A program made the position numbers and the translations under genes. Shown here piece after piece: positions 1 through 11,894 of a DNA stretch of 29,692 nucleotides (its first letter is position 1; each line of letters opens with the position of its first letter). The stretch comes from Branchiostoma floridae (lineage: Eukaryota; Chordata; Leptocardii; Amphioxiformes; Branchiostomatidae), in NCBI RefSeq assembly GCF_000003815.2, contig NC_049991.1:12416009-12445700 (forward strand), read 5' to 3'. The notes below the pieces were generated by a model. It worked only from the letters and a program-made list of their open reading frames with translations, was not told the origin of the DNA and searched no databases.

Positions 1-137
1 AACCCTTTTTTTTACTAGTAGGCCAACAGATTTTCCCAAACAGGGCTAAATCAACCATTCTGGACGATTAGCATGAAGGTGCGAAGTTTTCGCATTCTTG
101 GCAATGGCAAACAAACAAATATCTGTTCTTAAATGAG

Positions 138-150
138 GGGGGGGGGGGGG
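138..150. repeat. poly-G tract
   Basis: An uninterrupted run of about 13 G (homopolymer) follows 'aaatgag'. It is a low-complexity tract, and its length may be unreliable in the assembly. No function is inferred. Confidence 0.8.
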
Positions 151-236
151 CGAGCCGGTAAATTTCTACTACTTTTCCCAACCCACTAATAATTCCGCGA
201 CCCAAGATCGAATTGAAGAATAAAAATAATCCCGTG

Positions 237-463
237 CAGCGCTGCTTGGACAGACCTCTGACCGATTTGTTTTGGGTGACGTGAACCAAATGTTTACATT
301 CAAAGCCCGTAGAGGGCTGCTTGGACAGACCTCTGACCGATTTGTTTTGGGTGACGTGAACCGAATGTTTACAATCAAAGCCCGTAGAGCGCTGCTTGGA
401 CAGACCTCTGACCGATTTGTTTTGGGTGACGTGAACCAAATGTTTACATTCATAGCCCATATA
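237..463. repeat. 75-bp tandem repeat, three units
   Basis: Three near-identical units begin at GCTGCTTGGACAG at 241, 316 and 391, a period of exactly 75 bp. Each holds the shared core GGGTGACGTGAACC and ends near AAAGCCCGTAGAG. Because 75 is divisible by three and the unit lacks stops, both strands show apparent 25-residue protein repeats. I read these as a by-product of the period, not as coding. The array passes directly into the related 121-bp array at 464. Confidence 0.93.
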
Positions 464-1330
464 GCTGCTTTGTCAGCTATCGGCTCTGTGTGTTTGTTGT
501 TAACAATATCTCTGTATGGAGCCCTAAACAACGATTTGTTGATGGTGACGTGAACCAAGTGTTTACATTCATATAGCCCGTGGAGCTGCTCGATCAGCTA
601 TCGGCTCCGTGTTTTTGTTGTTTACAGTATCCCTGTATAGAGCCCTAAACACTGATTTGTTGATGGTGACGTGAACCAAGTGTTTACTTTCATATAGCCC
701 GTGGAGCTGCTTGATCAGCTATCGGCTCCGTGTGTTTGTTGTTTACAGTATCCCTGTATAGAGCCCTAAACACCGATTTGTTGATGGTGACGTGAACCAA
801 GTGTTTACATTCATATAGCCCGTGGAGCTGCTTGATCAGCTATCGGCTCCGTGTGTTTGTTGTTTACAGTATCCCTGTATAGAGCCCTAAACACCGATTT
901 GTTGATGGTGACGTGAACCAAGCGTTTACATTCATATAGCCCGTGGAGCTGCTTGATCAGCTATCGACTCCGTGTGTTTGTTGTTTACAGTATCCCTGTA
1001 TAGAGCCCTAAACACCGATTTTTTGATAGAGCCCTAAACACCGATTTGTTGATGGTGACGCGAACCAAGCGTTTACATTCATATAGCCCGTGGAGCTGCT
1101 TGATCAGCTATCGGCTCCGTGTTTTTGTTGTTTACAGTATCCCTGTATAGAGCCCTAAACACCGATTTGTTGATGGTGACGTGAACCAAGTGTTTACGTT
1201 CATAGTGCGCAGAGCGCTGCTTGTTCAGCTATCGGCTCTGTGCTTGTTGTTTACAATATATCCGTATAGAGCCCCAATAACGATTTCTTTTGGTTAACGT
1301 GAACCAAATATTTACATTCATAGTTCGCAT
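464..1330. repeat. 121-bp tandem repeat (minisatellite), about seven units
   Basis: Units start at GCTGC at 464, 585, 706, 827, 948, 1095 and 1216. The spacing is 121 bp except for the 948 unit, which is 147 bp because a 26-bp piece (GATAGAGCCCTAAACACCGA...) is duplicated inside it. The unit matches the neighbouring 75-bp unit at both ends (GCTGCTTG..., GATTTGTT..GGTGACGTGAACCAA, TTTACATTCA..AGCCCGT) but has about 46 extra bases in the middle. The central units (706-1095) are nearly identical and the edge units are diverged, the pattern expected from unequal crossing-over. Degenerate traces continue to about 1470. Confidence 0.93.
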
Positions 1331-1478
1331 TTGTTGAAGGTGCTAGTTCAGCCCGTCCCCGTTTGTTTTTCTTCTACGAGAGAAGCTTCTCCATGGATTA
1401 AAAAAAAGAATTCATGAAGGTGACGAGAACTAAGTGTTTGCATTCATGAGTGCGTAGAGCCCGTTTCGTGGAGCTGGA

Positions 1479-1546
1479 GGGCTGTACGAGCAACCTCCAT
1501 GGAGGTGCTCTGTAGAGCTCCTCCATGGAGGTTGCTCGTGCAGCCC
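1479..1546. repeat. 68-bp near-perfect palindrome (foldback hairpin)
   Basis: A 27-nt arm at 1479-1505 is matched by its reverse complement at 1520-1546 with one mismatch. The 14-nt spacer itself pairs further (GCTCT with AGAGC), so the whole segment can fold into one long hairpin. Each arm also contains the 12-bp perfect palindrome CCTCCATGGAGG. It lies just beyond the minisatellite. Confidence 0.9.
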
Positions 1547-4500
1547 CTATTGAGTTTTGGAGTTGGTTCCCTACAGTGCAAGCGCAAGCATCATGGGGTA
1601 CGTCCTTGATTTGTGAATGTTGATGTGAATATTGAAGACGTTATTCCTGGATAGGGCTATGATGTTAAGTAGATACACATTGTTTCAGGTTCATTATACA
1701 CGATTTTACTACCCCCGTGTGAATTTTCAGCGCCATTTGATATAACAAGCGTGTCGTCTTGAGTGCTCGGCAATCAATATTAAATGATGGCCTTGAGAAA
1801 AAAGCTGTCATACGAACAATTCAATAAAGCTCGGTCAGAAAGCCATATTTTTAAAATGTGGGATATGGTTTTTGGCGTGGTGCTCACTGTGATTCCCTGT
1901 TTGTACATATTTTAGTACCGACGCTACATTGAGGTACAGCTTTGCGTCTCACCCTAGCGTATTCAATTTAATAACAGAGAAGTGATATTTTTGATAACGA
2001 CATTGCTCATACTAATCCACATGGCGGCAGGGACAGATTGGTCATGAAATTACAATTCGTAATTCGTCCAAAAACATCAGAATGACTGAAGCTTCCTGGA
2101 TCAGGAGTTGTTATAAGAATCAGTGCTCTTAGAACGTGTGTTTGCAATGACCTCAATCGGTATTGCTGGACTCCCTTTCGCCACAGTAGGAACTTAGCCG
2201 AGCCCTGTACTTTATGTTGACGTTTCATTCCGCCCTTCTGCAATCACTCTCTGACAGCAACATATTAAACCACGGCAACACCATCCATCGCCCATGATTG
2301 AGGAGAATCCCCGTGATAATAGAATGGATTAAGGCCCGAGAACAGTGATGAATATATAAACCATTTCGAATTCCGATGTTGGTACAAACGAAGGTAACAA
2401 AACGCAGTTGGTGTCGGGGTCAGATATGTAAGAACTAGCCGTCTATAAGGAGTGGTTTCCTGGCGCTGAATCGCTATGCATGCAATGTGTGAAGTTCGAT
2501 TTCATTATCGCAGTAGAGTACGATTCTTGTGTTGGTTGACACTGTATTTATTTCATGTATCTTTTGTTGCGACCTGTACTTAACCCAGTGGAAATGTATG
2601 TACAATAGAGGTCTTCATTCATTTATTCATTATCATCATTTGACGGTCTGTAGATCACATCTATAGCTGTGCCAATGGCTCATAGTCCAACATCCACCGC
2701 CAATACCCAGTGTCTGGTTCCAGAAGACAATACAGGCTCCCAGGAAGACGTTGAATACGAATGCGCCTTTCAATTTTACGGAGTTGATTCGGCAAGTCGG
2801 TTCTGATTTATGAACAGACACAGTGTAATTTGGAAGGGCATTCCCAATAGAAAACGTACGCCGTAGTAGACATGGAGAGACGACGCTGGTACCTGCCATA
2901 CATAACCATAACTTAATTCCATCACACGCGCCCACTGACCCGAAATCTGGGGAGATGTCAGCACGCTCCTCGGAGACGACACCCGGAGATCACGATTCCT
3001 GGCGCGTGCGCCCTGACGTGCCGATAGGGGTGGAAGTTATTTTGGTGATTATCCACTGCTGGGCAATCTACCAGGTTCAAGTGGTGAACGTGTATGGCCT
3101 ACCGTTTGGGAGATTAGTGTGATACTGTGGTAAAGCCTATATTTCCCCACGAATATGCCATATGACAAACGTATGCCTTTCCCCCTGTTCTTTTTCCTCA
3201 AAATCTGGTGTCTGTTGTTATAGAGGCTCCAAATTTCAACCCAAACGTATGAATGTGCCAGAGGAAAGCTAACGTTTAAATTCATATCTGCGCTTAAACG
3301 TAAATTTCCTATCCGCCTGGTCGGACAATCAGATTCTCTGTACATCTGAAGTTTCCTCAGCAGTGATTGGAAGTGTCGCGCTGCCAAGGGCGTAATCACA
3401 CATCAAAGTGCTCGGATCAGGGCCGGGCGTCATTCTCGTCTTTCAGGAGCCTAACGGCAGATTTGGAACTCATGACACGGCTTAATGAAGGCTGCCTGGT
3501 CGTGAGAGTACTTCTGGAAAAGGCCAACAGAGCAGCAGCGCTAAACCGATGAAAGTCTTTGGTTGAACACATACTGTGGTTTGAACAGTGGGCAACAGAC
3601 TTGGATAGAAAATAAGTTGTCTCGGTGTGGATATTGAATCTGACAGTGAATGATATATCTATAGTTACTCTTACTACACTCGGTAGGCATTTGCCGTGAC
3701 TTAGTTTATTACAATAACTGCAGTTATGCATTCCCTACGACCGTGCACAAGAAAGTTCATGGATAAAAACAAATCGGTTTACACTTTGTGGGGTTTGTTG
3801 TCTTTTCGGCCAGACTTTTACATTTTGCATGATATTCCATTTATGACGTTAAGGTTTACACAAAGCATTTCAGATCGCAGCAAGGCCGCATCACGATCAC
3901 CGTCTAGTAGAAAGAGGGGCTAAAAGAGCTCTCAGTGTAGTCCTTGCCACAGTAGCGTTTTGTTACCAAAACATTAGCATGTACAGGCACCCCACGTCGT
4001 GCGGCATAAGCTTATTGATATATTATATACACACTTACTCGGGGGTGATAAATCGCAGCAACAAACTAATTGGCATGCCTGGGGTGCCTCCGCCATGCCG
4101 TGAGTGAAGGAGGCAATAACACAAGTCTCGGTCCATTTGTTCCACGTCTACAGCAGTGGTTATGTTACACCTTATGTCTAGGATAACGTCGTTGTATCTC
4201 ACAATGTGTCGCCGACCGTATCTCCGGAATAATCCAACCCTTCCAGGGGCAATCCTGGTCGTACTAAAACACTTCTGTCTTCCGGAATTGCTGTGCTCTC
4301 GAGATCATCGCCAAAGTTTGTATATGATTATGCATGGACGAAAGAACATATTAAAACGTAAGGATTGATAAGGAAAGATTTGTTGCTTAATTCAGAATTG
4401 ACTTTTTAAACAGGTGCAGCTCAGGCGACCTTGTTGCATCTTTAGCACAAACATTATGAAGACGTATGCTTTTAGCTTTGTACAACCAAACGATGTTTGT

Positions 4501-7050
4501 ATGATGGATGGTAAAGTAGTCCCTGCTAAAAGCGTCGGATCATCACTCTTTCCAGATAAATGAGAAGAATTGCTGGGGGTGCGGTTTGTGATATGTCACT
4601 GTAACACATGGAATTCAGAACACATCGATATAGCTTATGAGAAATCAAAGTCTTTAGTCGCGAGGTACATTTATTTCAGGATATTAAGCCAAAAGTATGT
4701 TCTTCGAAATACATTTTCTCTTTTGACATAAGGTAAGCATGAACTGTGACAAATATTGCTTGAATAATACCAAATTTAAACTTTATGATGGCCATGTAAA
4801 CATACAGAAAATGTACCCCTGTGCCATAGAAAAATAAACCGTTTCAAGAAAATTTTACACCGCTTTGGGGGCCTGTGGAAGACATATAGATCCGGAAGTG
4901 TCCGGTGGACAGTAGATAGCTACAACCTCTGCCATTTCCCGTCCATGAATATACCCCTCATACAATTGTAGAACCGATTTCCTGACCGGGAAATGTGGAC
5001 TCTTCGTTGGTGCAATTTTGCCGTCGTCAGAAGACTTACAAGGTCAGACGACATCAGAGGGGACTAAGTCTGATGTTCACTGTTGTCCCAGGCAGGCAGA
5101 CTGTACGAACAAGATAACGGTTATTCATGAACAGCTTCAGGGAAACGCACTTGTCAAGATTTAATCTGATTCCCGTGTTGCTGAAGCGTATAAACGCTAG
5201 CCCGGTATCATCGTTGTATTTGCCATTTCTCCTGCTAAGCGAGAAATGAGATCTAACCATGCCAGGCACAACAAGGCTGGCAAACTTCACGATATGCAAA
5301 ACCAATTAGTCTAAAAGTCAAAAGTATCTGCAGAGAAGGTTAGCGTAGAATTTACAATCAAACGAGACCCGTAGGCCACGTACCGGGCATACTTAACATC
5401 GCCCCCGCGCAATGTGCTTTATGGCTATGAAATGCCAAGTAGATAAACCTACTAAGGTGAAATCAAAATTCAAATTATACTCGGTAAAGGCCAGAATCGT
5501 AACTTCACTATTTTCGAGGGAGTAGTTGATGTGGAACATTTGAAGTGACATTATGGTAATATTGACACCTTATATTTCAAACCGGAAAGAAGCTTTTACG
5601 GGCTTTTACTTCCTATTCAGGTAAAGGTTGAAAGGCGATTGTTGAATGAAAACCTTCTTCATATTCGCCAAATGATGCATGCGGCTTGGTGTAAATAATG
5701 TCGGCATATATATAGATAAAAGGGTTGTGCCAAACTCGTTGAAAAGCACATTTCATTTCAACCTGTACCTTCTTCAATCAAGATAGAAAAGAGCTCTTTA
5801 AAGAGGCCAGTAAATTCCATCTAAATCTTCCAACGCTTACAGACAGAAATATTTACATCAACATGACAAAACCCATATTATAGAAAAGGTGGGATCATTC
5901 GTCTTCTTCTGTCCCAGAAAAAGAAGATACAGTTTATCGTTATACTTCAGACTAGAGTAGTTGCTTACTATACTGTTTACCATTGTTTCATGCAATTAGC
6001 CCTCGGGCAAGAACATGCATAAATTTGTCTATGAAGATAGATTTACCTTTACGTGGTATTCTGTGTCATGTATCATGGGTGACAAGTCTCTGACAACAGG
6101 TTAAAGCATTGACATGAAAACGCCGTGGGAAAAGGTAGACTGGGATCGGGATGAAGCGTGCACCATCAATAATTGAACCGATAGAATGGATTGTTCCGTT
6201 GTCATAGCGATGAATGAATTGAGACAGAAAACTACTTGTGGGTATGATATTGGATCACTTTAGCTAGCTCTCTTTGGGACTCTATCTTTTACTGTAGAAT
6301 TTAAAGAAGAAGGAAAAACACTCCAACTCTAAGACAATTTGAATATTCCAAATAAACTAGCTGATACAAGATTACATCGATTGACTTTGTATTGCCTTTG
6401 AATTTAAGTCGGGGCAGTGGACCTTAGCATACATTCATTATGATATGATTTTCAATAGATCGACAAAACTTGTGCCGGGGAGAAACATCAGCCCTGAAGA
6501 CTAAGCGAAAATAAATTGGACAGGATATGTTTGGCGCTACAGGGGGGGGGGACATTCTCTGAACGTTTATGCGTTGTTATGGAAACATAGGTCAGATATT
6601 CTGACCAATTATTTCTTGTACCCTATTTCCATTAGGACGGAGGCGATGTAGCATCATCACTGTGTTATGTGTTACGGTTTCACATCGTGACCTTTTGGAT
6701 GTGATTAACGAAGCACATTCAATTGACATTCTCACGTTGGAAGATTATATAAAGTTTATTTTATTGTTACAAACATTATTTTGATACTGTATTTTGCAAC
6801 ACCTTTCCTATGTGTCTCTCTATATATATACATACCCTAAATACTAATCAAGCTAAAAAAAGCTATGATTCAAATAGTGATTTTGTCTTTGTTTTATTGC
6901 ACAATTTGTGTCCTTTATTCGATATATTTGATTGTTGCGACATGTTGATTTAGTAAACAACCGTTAGCTTTAACTAGTGTAACAAACAAGCATTTCATTT
7001 GCCCAGGCCGTAAGCGGTTTCTCACAGTAATTACGGCACGGAAATGAAAG
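1547..7050. other. gene-free stretch
   Basis: No open frame here shows a recognisable domain or plausible splice-joined exons on either strand, and the frames present are short and overlap each other. A second G run lies near 6542-6551. A TATA-like string (GGCATATATATAGATAAAAG) at about 5704 has no recognisable gene after it. I see no SINE or TIR element that I can delimit. Unrecognised exons, or regulatory DNA for the gene at 7636, remain possible. Confidence 0.55.
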
Positions 7051-7635
7051 CTATTGGGTTCTGCAATCGGACCATCAATAAACCACGGATAGGACGTGTC
7101 ATTTAGGCGCCGGGCCAGGCTGCAATAACCCGCTCTCCACAGCCGTTTTACAATCTCCGTTTCCGTCTATGTTTCACTGCAGATTGATTGGAGTCTGCGA
7201 AGCCGCATTTTCGGGAGATAGCTGTTGGTGGAGGCTTCAGAAAACCTTGGCGCAGACGGGGCCTGCATGCAGGAGGAGTACCGTAACGAATGGACAGCAG
7301 GAAAACCTGACGAAGAGAGAGAAAGAAGAGGAACTACTAATTAATGGCAGGGGAGTCTAACTAAGGTCAGCGGTCTCGCCATGTCCAGACACACAGAAGA
7401 ACAGAGGTGGCAGACTTTGCTGCCAAGTCAATCCAATTTCATAGTTTCACACCGGGCTGGACTTATGAGTGTTAAACGTAGCACGTATTCATACAGCGTG
7501 GGCAGGCCTGAGCGTTAAGGAGTGCAGTCCAAAGGTTGGATGTGACGTGTCCTCCTTCAACCGACGCCGATGCATTAGATCAGTCCAGGATCGTTTCAAC
7601 GTATAACAAGACGCAAAAAGACGGCTACTAAGGAT
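7051..7635 (+). promoter_or_regulatory. probable 5' flank / 5' UTR of the folate-receptor-like gene
   Basis: This stretch is richer in G+C than the DNA before it and lies directly upstream of the start codon at 7636. An in-frame TAG at 7576 shows that translation of that frame cannot begin earlier than the 7636 ATG in a continuous transcript. I see no convincing TATA box. Whether it is UTR, promoter or both cannot be decided from sequence. Confidence 0.35.
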
Positions 7636-7871
7636 ATGCCAGGCATCAGAAGTATAAGAACTTCACGTACGGACCCTGCAGTGGGACTGGTAGTGTCCCT
7701 GTCCATGGTGCTGATAGCCATGCTGGGCTTGGCTGTTGTTACGGCCGGACAGGAGCCGGTGTCCATGATCCCTCACTGTCCGCTGTTCAGTAACCGTGCG
7801 CCAAGGAAACAACACATGCTCAGTAAATGTAAAAGGTAGGACATGAATACCCATTTCAATGTTAATATATT

Positions 7872-7914
<43 letters not shown>

Positions 7915-10900
7915 TACGTTCAGTTTAGATTGCTATCGCTGTTTAGAATATATCATTGCGCACATTGTAATAATTACACTTTCATATTTTCTTAAAATGG
8001 AAGCATATCGACAAGGAAAATGCGTTGTATTCAAATGTTTAGTGGTGGCGCCAAGAATAATCCATTTCTGTTATCATATATCCATATATGCATAGACTTC
8101 TCTGCCATACATCTCATAAAGAAAGGAGACAGTAATAACAATGAAATGCAAAAGTTCATTCGCTATCTAAAAATAAGAGGCAAATTCCACCTCTTTACGA
8201 AAACGTGCTTTATTGTAAACAGTGGCTTCACATTGATTTATTATCAGTATTAGGGCGACTAAATGTTCCATCTGCGGCCCCTCGCATGCTGCACCGATGC
8301 AAATTAATACAGAGGAAGCCAATATAGCTAGTTTATGTATGTAGCGCACTTAAACACAGTATCTATTACCTTTTTATAGAGTTCCACTTGAAAATAAATT
8401 ACAGTTTACGACAAGCCCAGACTGCATGTTATCACCGCTTATGTCCGTTAGACAGATTTATTATAACTCCCTGATAGCCAATTAAATGACTTTCCAAGAG
8501 AGCGGTTATGTGATAATCGTCTAATTCACGAGTCTTTTGCTTGTGGGATGAAATGTTACGCGTGTGCCGCATAACACGTGAAAGTATGAAATTGCACACT
8601 TTATCTTAATAAAAACACTATTGCGCCGTGAAATTATGGTAAGACGTACGTTAGGTTGGAAACACTTACGATGTGGCGCTCCTACTTCAGCATACGGTGC
8701 CATTCCTACAATAATTTCACCGGTGACAAGCTTTAGTGTGAAGGAAATGAGTCAGCATAAAACGTTACCACATCCAATTTTCAAAAACGAGATTGGATAT
8801 GACTAACGTTAGATAACGAACTTTTACAACAAAATGTTCAGAATATTTCAAATTTCAATTTCTAAGCAGCACATTGATTTATATCTCACGAACAGTAGAC
8901 TGTGTTCAGTGGACTATGTTTATTGGAGAACGTCCAGGAAAATAGCATTTAACATCAAAACACCAGTGAGTTGTGCGCGAGCCTTAGATTAAACCGCCTG
9001 GCTGTTCCCTATATTGCAGTCTGGCTCATCAGTTGTAAAATGTAAATTGGGGTAAAGGTAATCACATAGCCTGTTTGATGCCTACGGGGCAGTGGGTCTA
9101 CTGAAACTTGTGCACAGTATTGGAAGGTGTTTCTTTGTTTGTTTAATCTTTATTCAAACAGGGTAAAGCCTGTCGCCTCATAGTGACGGCGTTTTTCAAA
9201 ACGTTTTTCGGGAGAACCCCGAACATAAATCATACATTAAATTCAACAGAACCAAATCAACTTCAATAATATAATCATACATAAAGTTCTACGAAACCAA
9301 ATTACTTAAGTAACATAAACATAAAGATTGTACAAAATCATATTTAATTTAGATAACATAAAAACATACTGCCAAACGAGTGAATCAACAGTTTAACCTT
9401 TACGTGACAAACCACAGGAAACATAACAAAAAGAAGTCAAATTTAAAATCAGGATTGAATTTGCATATCAAGGTGGAGACAGTCCCTCTCTTTCCACAAA
9501 CTTGTACCTCCCCAACCAAAGTCATAGGCCCATTTTTTATCTGGGTTTAGTACGTCAGGAAAGTTGTGTATAATGCCTTTCTCAATGACACGACGTCTAT
9601 GCTGGAAGTAAATAAATAAACAAATAGATGAATATGCAGGAAGCGGCTCCGTCATCTCTCAATCTCTTGTCCACTGACGTCATGATGTAACCACGACGCC
9701 TTTCGACGACACAAAATCAATTGTATACTAAGATATGTTATGTCGACTCTTCTCGTATCTTCCGTTTTTATATTTACCAATTTTCACTGATGTGAATATG
9801 CTTCGTCCTTGAAGTTACATAATACCTACCTTGGATCAGTTGGAACGTGGTAGCATGTTTGTATTCCCAAGAACTTAAATACCCGAAATGTTTTACATCG
9901 TTGAACGATTGGTTGCTGGCGCGTGATGCATGCCTGGATTCTTAATTTTATGCTCTTATTGTGTGTGTAAGTGTGCAATTACTGTCACTGAATGCAAGTT
10001 TTTCAGGGACACGTATTCAAATTTGTTTCCAGTGTCTTTGTTAAGAAATATTGTACTTCATATAAGTACTTCATTCGTTTGCTTTAGTATCACAAGGACT
10101 CCCTACATGTGGTATCACGCCGTTACACTTCGTTTGTGATCACGACAGACCCAGCTGTTGTGTGATTAGAAGTTGTTCATCCTGATTTTTGCTGGCTGTT
10201 TCAGATATCGTGAGGAGGCCTGCTGTTTTCAGGAGGAGATAGACAGGTTCTTCCCCAGGGTGCCAAACCCTAGAGGCGCGAGTAAGAACTGCAGGGATCA
10301 CATGACGTCCCTGAAGTGTTATATCTGCTCCCCGAAACAATTTCTCTTCTATAGGAACGAGAGGGTGACAGTGTGCGAGGAGTTCTGCAACAAGTGAGCT
10401 ATACAATCAGAATCATTTAATGTGACCGTTTATGTTTTAAAATGGTGCTTTCAAGTGTTACGTTTATAGTGAATATTTCAAGTTGGTAATTGGCATTTTC
10501 CATCCTGAATAAATCCACGATGTTACTGTCACATGTACAGTCAGTATTTCTAATATCATAACAAGTCGTTTCGATTCATCTGGTTTAACTGTAACTTTGA
10601 TACGTGTCGGACTAGCATCTGTAAAATACACTCATAAATCAGTGATGGTTTCTTTCACTTAACTTTATCCGTTTGCTCTAGATGGTACGAGGCGTGTATG
10701 AATGCCACCATTGAGGGTGAGCGAATTGGAGAATGGTACTCTAACGGCAAGCAGTTCTGTGAAGGGAGGAAGTTCTCCGTGATGTCCGCCAAGGCCATGG
10801 AGTACGACTTCCAATGCTACAGCTACAACTACGATGAAGAACAGGGGAACTCCTCTGCGCGTCTGTTCACTGGATGGAAACTCGCTGTATCCAATCTTCT

Positions 10901-10940
10901 TTGTGTGCTGGCAGCTACGCTAGTTTGGACACCGGGTTAA
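7636..10940 (+). CDS. folate-receptor-like cysteine-rich GPI-anchored protein (3 exons)
   Basis: Exons are 7636-7835, 10205-10393 and 10682-10940. Both introns are GT-AG and phase 2, and the joined frame is 215 aa. Residues 15-37 are a hydrophobic signal peptide or anchor. The mature part has 12 Cys (48, 65, 73, 74, 96, 105, 108, 124, 128, 135, 156, 175), an even number. The order C-x16-C-x7-CC, then C-x8-C-x2-C, then VC-x3-C-x6-C (CEEFCNKWYEAC) is that of the folate-receptor family (FOLR, riboflavin-binding protein, RTBDN, HHIP N-domain). N137 is a glycosylation sequon. Residues 195-213 are hydrophobic after a small-residue stretch at 186-189, which suggests GPI attachment. The start is the first ATG after the in-frame stop at 7576. 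Family membership is inferred from cysteine pattern. Ligand binding is not shown, and the mammalian folate-pocket aromatics were not verified. It could equally be an HHIP-type domain without folate binding. Confidence 0.82.
7873..7911. repeat. (TG)n microsatellite
   Basis: About 19 uninterrupted TG dinucleotides lie in intron 1 of the folate-receptor-like gene, just after its first donor site. It is likely polymorphic in length. Confidence 0.95.
9132..9340 (-). mobile_element. probable 3' end of a non-LTR retrotransposon
   Basis: Read on the minus strand, the segment ends in GGCGACAGGCTTTACCCTG, then TTTGAATAAAG and TTAAACAAAC. An AATAAA (minus strand of 9149-9154) lies close to the end, the usual form of a LINE 3' UTR. 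A loose 45-bp tandem repeat (ATCATACAT... at 9229 and 9274) lies in the body. No reverse-transcriptase coding was recognised, so this is a 5'-truncated copy if it is a LINE at all. It sits in intron 1 of the folate-receptor-like gene. Confidence 0.4.
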
Positions 10941-11278
10941 CAAGATAGCAATGGTCTATCAGATCTGAAAGGTTATGCATAGGCTTACGTTGTTGCGATC
11001 TTGGACGGTAAAATTATATGGGCTGACAGCCCAATGCAGATCAAAAGTACGTCCCGAAAGTTTGACTCGTGCGAATGATTGTATGCAGTAAGTACTTTAC
11101 GACCATACTGCAATCAAAGGACACGTTAGGAGGACTATAAAAGGACGTGTTGAAAGAGAAGAGGAAATTCTCAGTGACCTTTACGACGTCGAAGTGGACG
11201 GTGAATAGGACGCGTACTATGTCCTGACTCCAGGCTGTACGGACAATGTCTACATTAATCGCAATATGATCATGAAGA

Positions 11279-11284
11279 AATAAA
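11279..11284 (+). terminator. polyadenylation signal AATAAA of the folate-receptor-like gene
   Basis: A canonical AATAAA lies 339 nt after the TAA stop at 10938-10940. It is the first canonical signal I found downstream on this strand, so the transcript probably ends near 11300. Confidence 0.6.
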
Positions 11285-11299
11285 GACACTGTCAATATT

Positions 11300-11894
11300 T
11301 TATGAGTAGTGGTCTCAATTTTTCATTATTAAAGGCTTATATTTACTGTGGGGATGACAAGAAAGCGCTCCGGATCGATCCATGGTACACTCTTAGACTT
11401 TAGGACCTTTGAATCCAACCTTTCCCCTGTACAGTTTCAAGTGTCTATGACTAGTTTGAGATTTTAGCTAATTTTGTTGTATTTTTAGTGCGTTTCCCCC
11501 CATAGTTACTAAACGACGCAAGAGAGTATATATAATAGATTCATTTTTTCCAAGATATGTGGCAATATGTTTTTCTTAACAATCCAGAGTTTTTTTGGTC
11601 GGATTAGATACCCGGGGTCGGGAAATATGGCTCAAAATACGAAAAAGTTTTGTCTAGATTTCACCTGGAAGAATGGGTATTTTCTAGAGATATGATGAGG
11701 TTGTCGGCAAAGATCTGAGCGAATAGTTCTTGCCCTTTTGCCTGCAAGGGTAGTGAAATGTGTCATTATCGTGCCATGTTCAGTCGTTACGACGCTTAGC
11801 TGCAGTTCTTACACATTCTGCAAGGAGCGCTGATGAGCGGACCACTTGGTGACAAAAAGGAAGTGTCACATCATGTGATATTCATACATCCAAG
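11300..11894 (+). promoter_or_regulatory. intergenic spacer, probable PLBD1 promoter region
   Basis: About 600 bp separate the poly(A) signal of the upstream gene from the PLBD1 start codon. It must hold the PLBD1 promoter unless an upstream non-coding exon exists. I see no clear TATA box near the start. The start codon sits in CCAAGATGG, a favourable initiation context that also resembles a YY1-type motif. No coding sequence is seen. Confidence 0.4.

Noticed and set aside
68-558. Repeated 25-residue protein-like frames on both strands
   Set aside because: They arise because the 75-bp tandem repeat has a period divisible by three and lacks stops. Both strands are open at once, and there is no other coding sign.
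237-1330. CRISPR array
   Set aside because: The repeats are directly abutting 75- and 121-bp units with no unique spacers, and the genome is eukaryotic.
3049-3731. Overlapping frames of 61-116 codons on both strands
   Set aside because: No recognisable domain, no splice partners, and mutually overlapping frames on both strands. They look like chance in single-copy DNA.
5704-5725. TATA-box promoter
   Set aside because: A TATATATAGATAAAAG string is present, but no gene or plausible first exon follows. AT-rich DNA gives such strings by chance.
11862-11880. CLEAR-type lysosomal gene element before PLBD1
   Set aside because: GTCACATCATGTGAT resembles the CLEAR palindrome GTCACGTGAC only with extra bases in the centre, which would disrupt TFEB binding.
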